In this document: positions 8,121-17,240 of the stretch, in pieces | Layout of the letters: every line of letters starts with the position of its first letter | How positions within the stretch are numbered: the first letter of the stretch is position 1 | Assembly (NCBI GenBank): GCA_964464925.1 | Contig: CAYXLI010000006.1 | Coordinates: 62,001 to 126,000, forward strand | Length of the DNA stretch: 64,000 bases | Direction of reading: 5' to 3' | DNA from: CAYXLI01 sp964464925 | GTDB taxonomy: Bacteria > Acidobacteriota > Terriglobia > Bryobacterales > Bryobacteraceae | The notes under the pieces: generated by a model | The model's database searches: none | The model's input: only the letters and a program-made list of their open reading frames with translations | Told to the model about the DNA's origin: nothing | Translations under genes and position numbers: made by a program

Positions 8121-8840
8121 GTTCGCATCCATGCTGACGGCCAGATAAGTAACACCGGCCGCCCTCCACTGCGCGGCGGCTTCGGCCGTGGCACAGAAAG
8201 TGCCGGCGTATTTGCCTGCACTACGGGTGCTCTCCACAATTTTCATCATGGCCTCATATACGTGAGGATGATTCACCTGCCCTGGAATGCCGAGCGAGTG
8301 AGACAGATCGTACGGCCCAATAAACAGAACATCGAATCCGTCCACCTGCAGAATGGCGTCGAGCTCTTTCAAAGCCCTATGCCCTTCCAGATGGAGAACG
8401 ATGCAGGTCTCGGCGTTCTTCTGCTGCAGGTACTCGTCAAGGGGCTGCGCACCATAACTTGCATTGCGAACCCAAGGCTGCAGGCCGCGTTCGCCATGCG
8501 GGTGAAATAGCGCGGCGCGAACAGCCTCGGTGGCCAGGGCGGCGGATTCGATCTGAGGAACGTGAATCCCTGCGGCTCCCATATCCAGCGGTTGACGGAC
8601 AGATATCGCATGCGTGTCCGGCACGCGAACCATGGGGGAAATGCCGGTTCCGGCGGCCGCGCGGATCAGATTTTCCGTTTCCGGTAGGGAGATGGCGGCG
8701 TGTTCGCGGTCGATTACGACGAAGTCGAAGCCCGCAAGCCCAAGAATTTCAATGACTGCAGGAGAACCGATCTCACAAAACGTACCGAACACGCAATCCT
8801 GCTCTGAAAGCTTGTGTTTGAGCGAGTTGAACCGGAGCAT
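8073..8840 (-). CDS. HpcH/HpaI aldolase family protein
   Basis: A 255-residue class II pyruvate aldolase of the HpaI/GarL type. Seen in order: FVVIDREHAAIS with the catalytic His47, MVRVP with the pyruvate-binding Arg72, AAGIHVPQIESA, a metal-ligand Glu in VLHLEGH and the metal-ligand Asp in FIGPYDLSHSLG. Such enzymes split 4-hydroxy-2-oxo acids (for example 2-dehydro-3-deoxyglucarate or 4-hydroxy-2-oxoheptanedioate) to pyruvate and an aldehyde. Substrate is not determinable. It follows the GMC oxidoreductase by 44 bases on the same strand and its 3' end overlaps the small cytochrome gene. Confidence 0.88.
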   Translation of the reverse strand: MLRFNSLKHKLSEQDCVFGTFCEIGSPAVIEILGLAGFDFVVIDREHAAISLPETENLIRAAAGTGISPMVRVPDTHAISVRQPLDMGAAGIHVPQIESAALATEAVRAALFHPHGERGLQPWVRNASYGAQPLDEYLQQKNAETCIVLHLEGHRALKELDAILQVDGFDVLFIGPYDLSHSLGIPGQVNHPHVYEAMMKIVESTRSAGKYAGTFCATAEAAAQWRAAGVTYLAVSMDANLLLTSARNLVTVLRG

Positions 8841-8884
8841 AGGAAGCCGACACTCAGGATAACGCTGCTGTGTTCGCAGACAAC

Positions 8885-10531
<1,647 letters not shown>

Positions 10532-10557
10532 GCTGGCTCAAGTTTATACTGAGTTCG

Positions 10558-11352
10558 ATGCCGTTCGCAGGAAAACGCGTATTGTCACTGGAAAGCCGGC
10601 GGGCAAACGAAACGGCCGAGTTAATCCGCAAAAACGGCGGCGAGCCGATCGTGGCGCCTTCGATGCGGGAAGTGCCTCTGGAGCGGAATGAGGCAGCGCT
10701 CGCGTTTGCCGAAAAGCTCTTCGCCGGCGAGTTCGACATGGTCATTTTCCTGACCGGAGTGGGCACCAGGTTCCTCGCCAAGGTAATCGCGTCGCGCTAT
10801 CCGGAGGACCGGTTCCCAGCCGCGCTGCAGAAGGTGACCACCGTGGCTCGCGGGCCGAAACCATCGGCAGTTCTGCGGGAGATGGGCGTGAACCCGACGA
10901 TCCTGGTTCCGGAGCCGAATACCTGGCGCGAACTGCTGGTGTCAATTGAGGGCCGGCCAGAGCGGCGGGTGGCTGTACAGGAATACGGGAAGTCGAATGA
11001 AGATCTCCTGGCCGCACTAAGGGAACGTGGCGCCGAGGTGACCGCAGTCCGCATTTATCAGTGGGAGTTGCCGGAGGACACGGGTCCACTAGAAGAAGCA
11101 GTCCGCAAACTGGCGGACGGATCCGTGGAGGTGGTGCTGTTCACGACATCGGTACAGATCGAACACTTGCTTAATGTTGCCGATAAGCTGCATATGCGTC
11201 CGGCCGCAGAAGCAGGGCTTCGGTCCGCATTTCTGGCTTCGATCGGGCCAACGACTACTGATGCGCTTGCGGAAGCCGGCTTCCAGCCAGTAATGGAACC
11301 TAGCCATCCAAAACTTGGTGTACTGGTGAAGGAAGTGGCGGAACGGTTTTAA
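10558..11352 (+). CDS. hemD: Uroporphyrinogen-III synthase
   Basis: A 264-residue HemD-type protein with two alternating Rossmann-like halves. Family features include RVLSLESRRANETAELIRKNGG near the start, FLTGVGTRFL, VQEYGKSNEDLLAALRERGAEV, the Tyr-containing VRIYQWELP and the C-terminal SIGPTTTDALAEAGF followed by EPSHPKLGVLV. The enzyme closes hydroxymethylbilane to uroporphyrinogen III in haem and cobalamin synthesis. It starts at ATG 10558 and ends 3 bases before the first ATP synthase gene, so it probably leads the F0 operon. Confidence 0.92.
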   Translation: MPFAGKRVLSLESRRANETAELIRKNGGEPIVAPSMREVPLERNEAALAFAEKLFAGEFDMVIFLTGVGTRFLAKVIASRYPEDRFPAALQKVTTVARGPKPSAVLREMGVNPTILVPEPNTWRELLVSIEGRPERRVAVQEYGKSNEDLLAALRERGAEVTAVRIYQWELPEDTGPLEEAVRKLADGSVEVVLFTTSVQIEHLLNVADKLHMRPAAEAGLRSAFLASIGPTTTDALAEAGFQPVMEPSHPKLGVLVKEVAERF

Positions 11353-11355
11353 CAA

Positions 11356-11574
11356 ATGCCAAAGCAGGATAAGACCTCCTGGGCGAAGCTGGGGGAATAC
11401 ACCTCGCTCGGTATGCTTCTGCCTAGTTGCGTGTTCGTGGGATACGCGATCGGCTATCTTCTAGACAAATGGCTAGGGACAACTTACCTGTACCTGGTGT
11501 TTCTGATTCTGGGGATCATCGGTGGATTTGTGGAACTGCTGCGCAAAGCCAATCAGCTATTCAAAGATCAGTGA
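11356..11574 (+). CDS. atpZ: AtpZ/AtpI-family F0F1-associated membrane protein
   Basis: A 72-residue protein with two membrane helices and the family core GYAIGYLLDKWLGTTYLYLVFLILGIIGGF. AtpZ/AtpI proteins accompany ATP synthase operons and aid c-ring assembly or Mg/Ca transport. It follows hemD by 3 bases and overlaps the next gene at GTGA. The position directly upstream of atpB supports the call. Confidence 0.85.
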   Translation: MPKQDKTSWAKLGEYTSLGMLLPSCVFVGYAIGYLLDKWLGTTYLYLVFLILGIIGGFVELLRKANQLFKDQ

Positions 11575-11915
11575 TCCAACGAATCTACTACTTTATCGGT
11601 GCCATCGTCCTTGCCGGTCTGATTGCCGCGGCAGTTGTGGGCGGCCGCGCGGCCGTGATTGGATTCGCGATCGGGTCGGCCTATTCCGTGTTGAGCTTTC
11701 GTTTCTTTCACAGGGTTGTGGAGTCGCTCGGGACCGGCAATCCGAGACGGGTTCCGGCGGCCTTTCTGGCGTTCCGGCTCCTGCTGCTCGGAGGGCTCTT
11801 ATATGGTATTCTTAAGTACTTAGAGACCAGTTTGCCTGCGGCGTTGTGGGGTCTGTTCACAGGGTTCGCGGCAGTCCTCCTGGAATCCATCTACGAAATC
11901 TTCTATGCCTCATGA
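11571..11915 (+). CDS. ATP synthase subunit I-like small membrane protein
   Basis: I place the start at GTG 11571, which overlaps the previous stop as GTGA; longer readings run back through the coding region of atpZ in another frame. The product is 114 residues, with about four hydrophobic segments (residues 5-25, 27-45, 63-80 and 86-105) and Gly/Ala-rich helices. Small hydrophobic proteins at this position, between atpZ and atpB, are usually ATP synthase subunit I (AtpI/UncI). No catalytic motif is seen. The 3' end overlaps atpB by 11 bases. Confidence 0.7.
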   Translation: MIQRIYYFIGAIVLAGLIAAAVVGGRAAVIGFAIGSAYSVLSFRFFHRVVESLGTGNPRRVPAAFLAFRLLLLGGLLYGILKYLETSLPAALWGLFTGFAAVLLESIYEIFYAS

Positions 11916-12642
11916 AATCTGGATAACTGCGTTCTTCAACGACCACTTTGCGGGCGTTGCGAGCGCGATCCTGAACGCCGTTGGCGTGCATGCACAGAAT
12001 CCGGCCCGTCCATGGACCAATTTCGTCGCCATGGAAATTCTGGTTGCCCTTGTTCTGGTCGTGTTTACGTTACTGCTTCACCCCAGGCTTTCCTACGATC
12101 GGCCTGGGAAGATCCAGCAGACGTTCGAATTGATTTACGGCTTTTTAGATGAACAGGCGGAAGAGGTGGTCGGCCATGAGGGCCATAAGTACGTCGCCTT
12201 TTTCGGCACGCTGTTCCTCTTCATTCTATTTTCGAATCTGATCGGCGTGATTCCGGGATTCGAGTCGCCAACGATGTTCCCGGCCGTACCGCTCGGCTGC
12301 GCTATGGCGACGTTCCTGGTGTATCACATCCTTGGCCTGCGCGCGCAGGGTCCGGTTGGATACCTGAAGCACTTCATGGGGCCGAATATTTTCATCGCGC
12401 CTCTCATGTTCCCGATCGAAATCATCAGCCACTTTGCGCGGCCGCTCTCACTTACCGTTCGTCTTTACGCGAACATGTTCGCCGGTGAGAAGGTGACTCT
12501 CGTCTTCCTGAGCCTGGTGCCGGTGGCGATTCCTTCGATCTTCATGGGCCTGCACGTGTTCGTGTCGCTGCTGCAAGCCTACATCTTTACGGTTTTGACG
12601 ATGATTTACGTGGGCGGCGCCATCGCCCACGAAGAACATTAA
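11905..12642 (+). CDS. atpB: F0F1 ATP synthase subunit a
   Basis: A 245-residue polytopic protein. The conserved helix FARPLSLTVRLYANMFAGE carries the essential Arg186 that faces the c-ring carboxylate, and SNLIGVIPGFESPT and the C-terminal LQAYIFTVLTMIYVGGAIA are typical of subunit a. It forms the ion half-channels of the F0 stator in the inner membrane. It overlaps the upstream gene by 11 bases and is followed by atpE after 102 bases. Confidence 0.96.
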   Translation: MPHEIWITAFFNDHFAGVASAILNAVGVHAQNPARPWTNFVAMEILVALVLVVFTLLLHPRLSYDRPGKIQQTFELIYGFLDEQAEEVVGHEGHKYVAFFGTLFLFILFSNLIGVIPGFESPTMFPAVPLGCAMATFLVYHILGLRAQGPVGYLKHFMGPNIFIAPLMFPIEIISHFARPLSLTVRLYANMFAGEKVTLVFLSLVPVAIPSIFMGLHVFVSLLQAYIFTVLTMIYVGGAIAHEEH

Positions 12643-12744
12643 TACATATCGGCTTTACACATCAGCCGCCAGTGTGAGGCTGCCGGGGCCCCAGCCCGGG
12701 TATGCAACCACCTCCTGCCGGCGTATTCTTAAGGAGCAAGTCAA

Positions 12745-13047
12745 ATGAATCGCAAGTTAGTAATGTTGGTGCTGGCCTTGATGGCCTTTGCGCTGCCGAC
12801 CTTCGCGCAGGGCACCACGACCACCTCGACCAGCGGCGGCGGCTTTGTGCTGTCTGTCGCCTTCGCAATGGCAATCGCGTCCGGCCTCTGCGGCTTGGCA
12901 CAGGGCCGCGCTATCGGCTCTTCGGCCGAAGCCATCGCGCGCAATCCCGGCGCAGGCAACGTGATCCGCGGCTCTCTCATTCTAGGCCTCGCGTTCATCG
13001 AATCGCTGGCGCTATTCACGCTGGTTATCGTGTTCGCGAAGGGCTAA
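12745..13047 (+). CDS. atpE: F0F1 ATP synthase subunit c with N-terminal signal-like extension
   Basis: A 100-residue protein with a good AAGGAG ribosome site 8 bases before ATG. The two-helix hairpin is complete: GLAQGRAIGSSAEAIARNPG (helix 1 and polar loop with Arg-Asn-Pro) and LGLAFIESLALFTLVIVF, in which Glu86 is the ion carboxylate. Unlike standard ~75-90-residue c subunits it begins with a basic n-region, hydrophobic core and AxA-like site (MNRKLVMLVLALMAFALPTFA), then a Thr/Ser/Gly-rich spacer before helix 1. This looks like a cleavable signal peptide. Gln53, Glu86 and Ser87 line up with the Gln/Glu/Ser ligands of sodium-binding c rings, but the following Thr is Leu, so ion type is open. 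No atpF, atpH or F1 genes follow. Confidence 0.95.
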   Translation: MNRKLVMLVLALMAFALPTFAQGTTTTSTSGGGFVLSVAFAMAIASGLCGLAQGRAIGSSAEAIARNPGAGNVIRGSLILGLAFIESLALFTLVIVFAKG

Positions 13048-13072
13048 TTCATTCCCGGTTTTCTCAAGTTCG

Positions 13073-13106
13073 GCCGCTACTCGTCGAAAGGTGAGTAGCG
13101 GCTTTT
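13073..13106 (+). terminator. Intrinsic terminator after atpE
   Basis: A perfect 10-bp stem (13073-13082 with 13093-13102, GCCGCTACTC/GAGTAGCGGC) with a 10-base loop is followed by TTTT and further T-rich sequence. It lies 25 bases after the atpE stop and ends just before the DapA-family gene, so the F0 transcript very likely stops here. Confidence 0.85.
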
Positions 13107-13119
13107 CTATTTCCCTGCT

Positions 13120-14004
13120 ATGAAACTACACGGCATCTTCCCTCCGATTGCAACGGCTTTCGATCATAACGGCGATCTGTACAAGGCCAAGGTTCTACAC
13201 AACGTTGGTTTGTGGAACCGAACCGCACTGGCCGGATACGTGGTCTGCGGCTCCACGGGCGAGAGCGTCTATCTCACTCAGGAAGAGAAGTTCACATTGT
13301 GGGAATGGGTGGCGGGTGCTGCGGCTCCCGATAAGCTATTGATTGCCGGCACAGGCGTTGAGAGCGTCCGCGAGACCGTCCAACTCACCAACCGGGCGGC
13401 GGAAATGGGCTACAAAGCCGCGATGGTGCGCACGCCGCACTACTACAAAAATCTGGTGAACCGGGCCGATGCCCAGATGTTGTATTTCCGCGCAGTAGCG
13501 GACCAGGTCAAGGTTCCGATCATGATCTACAACTGGCCTCAGGCGACCGGCGTCGATATTCCAGCCGAGACGGTTGTCGCCTTGTCCGAGCATCCGAACA
13601 TCATCGCCATCAAGGAAAGCAGCGGGAACCTGGAAAAGGTAATGCAGATGATCAAAGATGTGAAACCAGGATTTCAGGTCCTTGTAGGCTCTGCGCCGAC
13701 ACTGTATCCCTCGTTTCTCGCGGGTGCGGTGGGAGCCGTGCTTGCGTTCGCGAACGCAGCCCCTTATGCGACCGTCACGATTTGGGAGGCGTATCGCACG
13801 CGTGAACATGAGGCCGCGCGAGACTGGCAGAACCGGATTATGAGGGCCGCGCAGCTTGTGACAACCAAGTACGGAATTCCCGGTTTGAAGTACGCGATGG
13901 AGTTGAACGGCTACTTCGGCGGCCCGGTGCGGCTGCCGCTGGTCAGCGTGGGTGCGGCGGCCAAGGCCGAGATCGAGGAAGCGTTTCGGGAAATCCGTAG
14001 CTGA
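13120..14004 (+). CDS. Dihydrodipicolinate synthase (DapA) family aldolase/lyase
   Basis: A 294-residue class I aldolase of the DHDPS/N-acetylneuraminate lyase superfamily. Visible are the substrate-binding GSTGESVYLT, the catalytic Tyr137 in MIYNWPQATG and the Schiff-base Lys165 in IIAIKESSGN. Members include DapA itself, N-acetylneuraminate lyase, 5-dehydro-4-deoxyglucarate dehydratase and 2-keto-3-deoxygluconate aldolase. No lysine-synthesis neighbours are present, so dapA cannot be assigned. Its own terminator-insulated transcript starts just after the F0 operon. The last 94 bases are antisense to the cheB 3' end. Confidence 0.88.
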   Translation: MKLHGIFPPIATAFDHNGDLYKAKVLHNVGLWNRTALAGYVVCGSTGESVYLTQEEKFTLWEWVAGAAAPDKLLIAGTGVESVRETVQLTNRAAEMGYKAAMVRTPHYYKNLVNRADAQMLYFRAVADQVKVPIMIYNWPQATGVDIPAETVVALSEHPNIIAIKESSGNLEKVMQMIKDVKPGFQVLVGSAPTLYPSFLAGAVGAVLAFANAAPYATVTIWEAYRTREHEAARDWQNRIMRAAQLVTTKYGIPGLKYAMELNGYFGGPVRLPLVSVGAAAKAEIEEAFREIRS

Positions 14005-15038
14005 GCCTGTAACGCCTCACAGATGCCGGCAGCGATGCGGTCGAGCGGAAGAACGCGGTCGACCGCACCGAGCCGAGCCGCTTCGCGAGGCATTCCATAG
14101 ACCACGCACGACGCTTCATCCTGGGCGATCGTGTGTCCTCCTGCCTGCTGTATCTGTAAGAGTCCGCGAGCGCCATCCGAGCCCATGCCTGTGAGAAGTA
14201 CGCCTACAGTGCGTCCGCCGGCGAGCGGTGCTAGTGACTGGAACAATATGTCCACCGAAGGCCTCTGATAGCACACGCGGGGGCCATTCTTGATCTCGAT
14301 CATGTAGCCCCGAGGCGTGGAGCGGACGACCATGTGCCGATCGCCTGGAGCAACCAGCGCCCGGCCGGGCTTCAGAAGATCGCCGCTCTCTGCCTCCTTC
14401 ACTTCGAACCGGCACAGGCTGTTCATCCTGTCGGCGAACGCCTTAGAGAAGACCGGCGGGATGTGCTGCACAATGACGATGGGCGGAATGTTGGCAGGGA
14501 GCGCTTCGAGCACGACCTTCAACGCTTCCGTGCCCCCCGTAGACGCACCCATGGCAACCACGCGGTCGGGCGGAAGCGTTGCACTCTCTCGAATGACCGG
14601 AATCGGCGGCGGTGCCTGCGGCCTGCTTCGCAGCCGGGCTCGAGCCGCAGAGCGAATCTTCTGTGCCAGCACGAGGCGGAGATCACCCACGGAATACGGG
14701 CCGCCCGGTTTTCCGAGCACCTCTACAGCGCCGGCCTCGAGCGCCTCGAGCACAATAGGGCAGGTGCTTTGGGCTAGCGAGCTGATCATCACGACCGGTA
14801 GAGGCTGCTCCGTCATCAGCTTGCGAAGGAAGCTCAGGCCGTCCATGTGCGGCATCTCTATGTCGAGCGTAAGGACGTCGGGCTTCAGCGTCCTGATTTT
14901 TCCTTCCGCAATCAACGGATCGGGCGCGGTCCCTACGACCTCAATGTCGGATTCAGTGCTCAAAGCTTCCGTCAAAATCTTCCGCACGATGGCCGAGTCA
15001 TCAACGATCAGAACTCGTATTTTTGAATGCTCTGCCAT
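13911..15038 (-). CDS. cheB: Chemotaxis protein-glutamate methylesterase/glutaminase
   Basis: A 375-residue CheB. The N-terminal receiver has the acidic pair DDS and the phospho-acceptor Asp59 in LTLDIEMPHMDG. After a Pro/Arg-rich linker the methylesterase domain shows the Ser-His-Asp triad in GASTGGTEAL, IVQHIPPVFSKAF and LLTGMGSDGARG. CheB demethylates and deamidates chemoreceptors when phosphorylated by CheA. About 31 residues beyond the domain's usual end are Ser/Ala/Thr-rich and encoded entirely in the overlap with the convergent DapA-family gene. It is the last gene of the che operon, 3 bases after cheX. Confidence 0.96.
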   Translation of the reverse strand: MAEHSKIRVLIVDDSAIVRKILTEALSTESDIEVVGTAPDPLIAEGKIRTLKPDVLTLDIEMPHMDGLSFLRKLMTEQPLPVVMISSLAQSTCPIVLEALEAGAVEVLGKPGGPYSVGDLRLVLAQKIRSAARARLRSRPQAPPPIPVIRESATLPPDRVVAMGASTGGTEALKVVLEALPANIPPIVIVQHIPPVFSKAFADRMNSLCRFEVKEAESGDLLKPGRALVAPGDRHMVVRSTPRGYMIEIKNGPRVCYQRPSVDILFQSLAPLAGGRTVGVLLTGMGSDGARGLLQIQQAGGHTIAQDEASCVVYGMPREAARLGAVDRVLPLDRIAAGICEALQAQLRISRNASSISALAAAPTLTSGSRTGPPK

Positions 15039-15041
15039 GGG

Positions 15042-15491
15042 TCAGTGCACCCAAACGGAGACTACGAGTTTTCCGTTTTCCAGGTCCAGCGGCAGATGGA
15101 TTGTGGGCTCGCCCGTTCGCGGCGCGTTCGCGAGCACGGGCGCCGGCTGCGTCAGTTCGAAGTGTCCTTCCGGTTGCCAGAGGCTGAGTGCCGCTCCACA
15201 CACTATATTCGCCAGTTCGCAGGCGACCGCCTCCGCTCGCCTGGGCTCGACTCCGGCTATCTCCTCGCCGAAAAAGTTGGATGTGATTTCCGTCAGCGCT
15301 TCGGTCGAGACATCCAACCGCATGACGCCGCAAGCATCACCGTGAAACGTCAGGCTTACGGATTCGGCATCGCCCTCCGGCCCGGGATCCGATGCCCGTC
15401 CGAGCACGCCGTAGAAGCACATGGTTTCCAAAGCACTGCGAGCCGCGCTCTCCAGAGCCTCCACCAGATCCGCTGTCATCTGCGCGGTCAC
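15042..15491 (-). CDS. cheX: CheX/CheC-like CheY-P phosphatase (second copy)
   Basis: A 149-residue protein starting at GTG 15491, overlapping the cheY stop as GTGA. The CheC/CheX/FliY phosphatase signature Glu-x2-Asn is seen in CELANIVCGA on the exposed helix. The family speeds dephosphorylation of CheY-P. Only one Glu/Asn motif is visible, as in CheX dimers rather than two-site CheC. Its direct coupling to a CheY gene suggests the two form a dedicated pair. Confidence 0.8.
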   Translation of the reverse strand: MTAQMTADLVEALESAARSALETMCFYGVLGRASDPGPEGDAESVSLTFHGDACGVMRLDVSTEALTEITSNFFGEEIAGVEPRRAEAVACELANIVCGAALSLWQPEGHFELTQPAPVLANAPRTGEPTIHLPLDLENGKLVVSVWVH

Positions 15492-15871
15492 TGAACACCT
15501 CCCAGCACCCGTTCAATTTCTTCCCGCAACACCTCGGGCGAGAACGGCTTCTTTACGTATCCCTTGGCCCCGAGCGACATCATCGACGATACCCGGGCAT
15601 GAGTGGAGTCGGTAGAGATGACCAGCACCGGCAGCGACCGCGTGGTCGCAGTGCTTTTCATGCGCTCCACCAACTGCACGCCATCCATCTCCGGCATATT
15701 GATATCAGTCAATACCAGATCGATCACCTGCTGCTCGAGAACCCGCAGTGCTTCCTTGCCGTTGTTGGCCGTCGCACATGCTTCGATAGGCAGACCCGAC
15801 AGTTGTAGTGTCCGGCGGATGAAGGAACGCATTGCCGGAGAGTCATCCACGATCAGGACATTCAGGCTCAT
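15488..15871 (-). CDS. cheY: CheY-like single-domain response regulator (second copy)
   Basis: A 127-residue stand-alone receiver; the start is ATG 15871 with GAGAGG upstream, since longer readings run through cheD in another frame. Residues DDS, phospho-acceptor Asp56 in LVLTDINMPEMDG, the Thr/Ser switch in VLVISTDS and Lys in GYVKKPFSPEVL are all intact. No output domain is present, as in CheY. It overlaps cheD by 4 bases upstream and cheX by 4 bases downstream. Confidence 0.92.
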   Translation of the reverse strand: MSLNVLIVDDSPAMRSFIRRTLQLSGLPIEACATANNGKEALRVLEQQVIDLVLTDINMPEMDGVQLVERMKSTATTRSLPVLVISTDSTHARVSSMMSLGAKGYVKKPFSPEVLREEIERVLGGVQ

Positions 15872-16380
15872 TTTGCCTCTCTCATTAATGAATTCAAAGC
15901 ACCCATCGGAAACGGCACGTCTCTCACACCTTCTTTTAGCCGAACCGCTCCTGTGCCAATGTCGATGCGCACCGTGCGGGGGACCGATCCGCCTACGGCC
16001 TCCCCCTTGACCAGCACACCGATCTTCCAAAACAGCTTTCGCGCGGTGAGTTCGTTCTTTTTTCCGATATCGAACACAGCGGCATCGTCCAGGATTTGCG
16101 CCCCTCCGGCGATGTACACCAACATCCGCCGCCGCTCGGCGCCATTCTTCTGCATGCGGTCGAGAAGCTGGGGGATGCCAGTGTTGCCGAACATGAAGGG
16201 GTTTTTCTGTGCGCGCTGATCGCCGGCTGTTGCCTCCGGCAGCATGTAGTGCAAGAGCCCGCCGACTTGCACGATCGGGTCATAAGTGATCACGGCAATA
16301 CAGGAGCCAAGCGCGTAGGTGATGAGGCTCTCCTCCGGATTGCGGCTCACTTGGCAATCGGCTATGCCGACTACGCCCAT
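15868..16380 (-). CDS. cheD: Chemoreceptor glutamine deamidase CheD
   Basis: A 170-residue CheD with the catalytic Cys in ITYALGSCIAV and His in GGLLHYMLPEA, followed by IAGGAQIL and the conserved DIGKKNELTARKLFWKIG segment. CheD deamidates receptor glutamines and in Bacillus and Thermotoga interacts with CheC. Having cheD next to CheC/CheX-type genes fits that circuit. It overlaps cheR by 10 bases and cheY by 4. Confidence 0.94.
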   Translation of the reverse strand: MGVVGIADCQVSRNPEESLITYALGSCIAVITYDPIVQVGGLLHYMLPEATAGDQRAQKNPFMFGNTGIPQLLDRMQKNGAERRRMLVYIAGGAQILDDAAVFDIGKKNELTARKLFWKIGVLVKGEAVGGSVPRTVRIDIGTGAVRLKEGVRDVPFPMGALNSLMREAK

Positions 16381-17240
16381 CGGGTTCCTTCTCTGCGCTT
16401 CCCGGCCGCGCCGGCCTTAAATGGGCGCCGGTAGACCGCAGGCCGCACATATTCGAGCGAGTGCTGCACGCCATTGAGACTCTCCGAATGCCCTACAAAC
16501 AGGTAACCACCGGGCTCAAGGCACGCCGTCAGTCTCGTAACCACGTCATGTTGGGTTTTGCGATCGAAGTAGATCATGACATTCCTACAGAAAATAGCAG
16601 CTACGTGCAACGACGAAGGATAAGGTTCAATGAGGTTCACCCGCTGGAAGCTGACCCGCTCGCGCACCTCCCGCTTAACCTGATAACCGCCCGGAACTTT
16701 GCTGAAATATTTCGTCAACCAATGAGGCGGCAGTGGCGCTAACCGGTCTAGAGTGTATGTTCCCAGGCGTGCAGCCGCGAGCACGCGCGTAGAAATATCG
16801 GACGCCATCAGACGGATCTCCGGAACGCGGCTGCATTCGGCTGCTTCCATCGCCGTCAGCAGGATGGAGTACGGTTCCTCACCCGATGAGCTCGCCGCAC
16901 ACCAGACATCGACGGCCGATCTCCCTGTGAAGCCGGGCAGAATCGATTTCGTGAAGAGGTCGAAATGGTCCCGTTCCCGCAGGAAACTCGTGTGATTCGT
17001 TGTCAGGGCATCGATCAACGCAAGCAACGACGCGCCGGTCCGGTCTGACTCGATGTGGTCCATATACTCGCCGAAGGTTCGAAACTTCCCCTCGCGGACA
17101 CACTTCGATAGCCGGCAGGCAACCAGAGCCTCCTTGCCGGGCTGGAGATCGATACCGGCACGCTTGTAGAGCAGCTCTCGAATGCTCCGAAACTCAGCAG
17201 GTTTCAAGCTCACTGGATGAAAATCGGTGAGCTCAGGCAT
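16371..17240 (-). CDS. cheR: Chemotaxis methyltransferase CheR
   Basis: A 289-residue CheR: an N-terminal helical domain (GIDLQPGKEALVACRLSKCV) and a SAM-binding domain with VDVWCAASSSGEEPYSILL, the FCRNVMIYFD motif and CLEPGGYLFVGHSESL. It methylates glutamates of chemoreceptors using S-adenosylmethionine. There is no C-terminal TPR extension, so it is the simple cytoplasmic form. Its start overlaps cheA by 8 bases. Confidence 0.95.
   Translation of the reverse strand: MPELTDFHPVSLKPAEFRSIRELLYKRAGIDLQPGKEALVACRLSKCVREGKFRTFGEYMDHIESDRTGASLLALIDALTTNHTSFLRERDHFDLFTKSILPGFTGRSAVDVWCAASSSGEEPYSILLTAMEAAECSRVPEIRLMASDISTRVLAAARLGTYTLDRLAPLPPHWLTKYFSKVPGGYQVKREVRERVSFQRVNLIEPYPSSLHVAAIFCRNVMIYFDRKTQHDVVTRLTACLEPGGYLFVGHSESLNGVQHSLEYVRPAVYRRPFKAGAAGKRREGTRWA

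Noticed and set aside
14317..15345. Plus-strand frame of 342 codons opposite cheB
   Set aside because: Antisense to complete CheB motifs and Ser/Arg-rich without domains.
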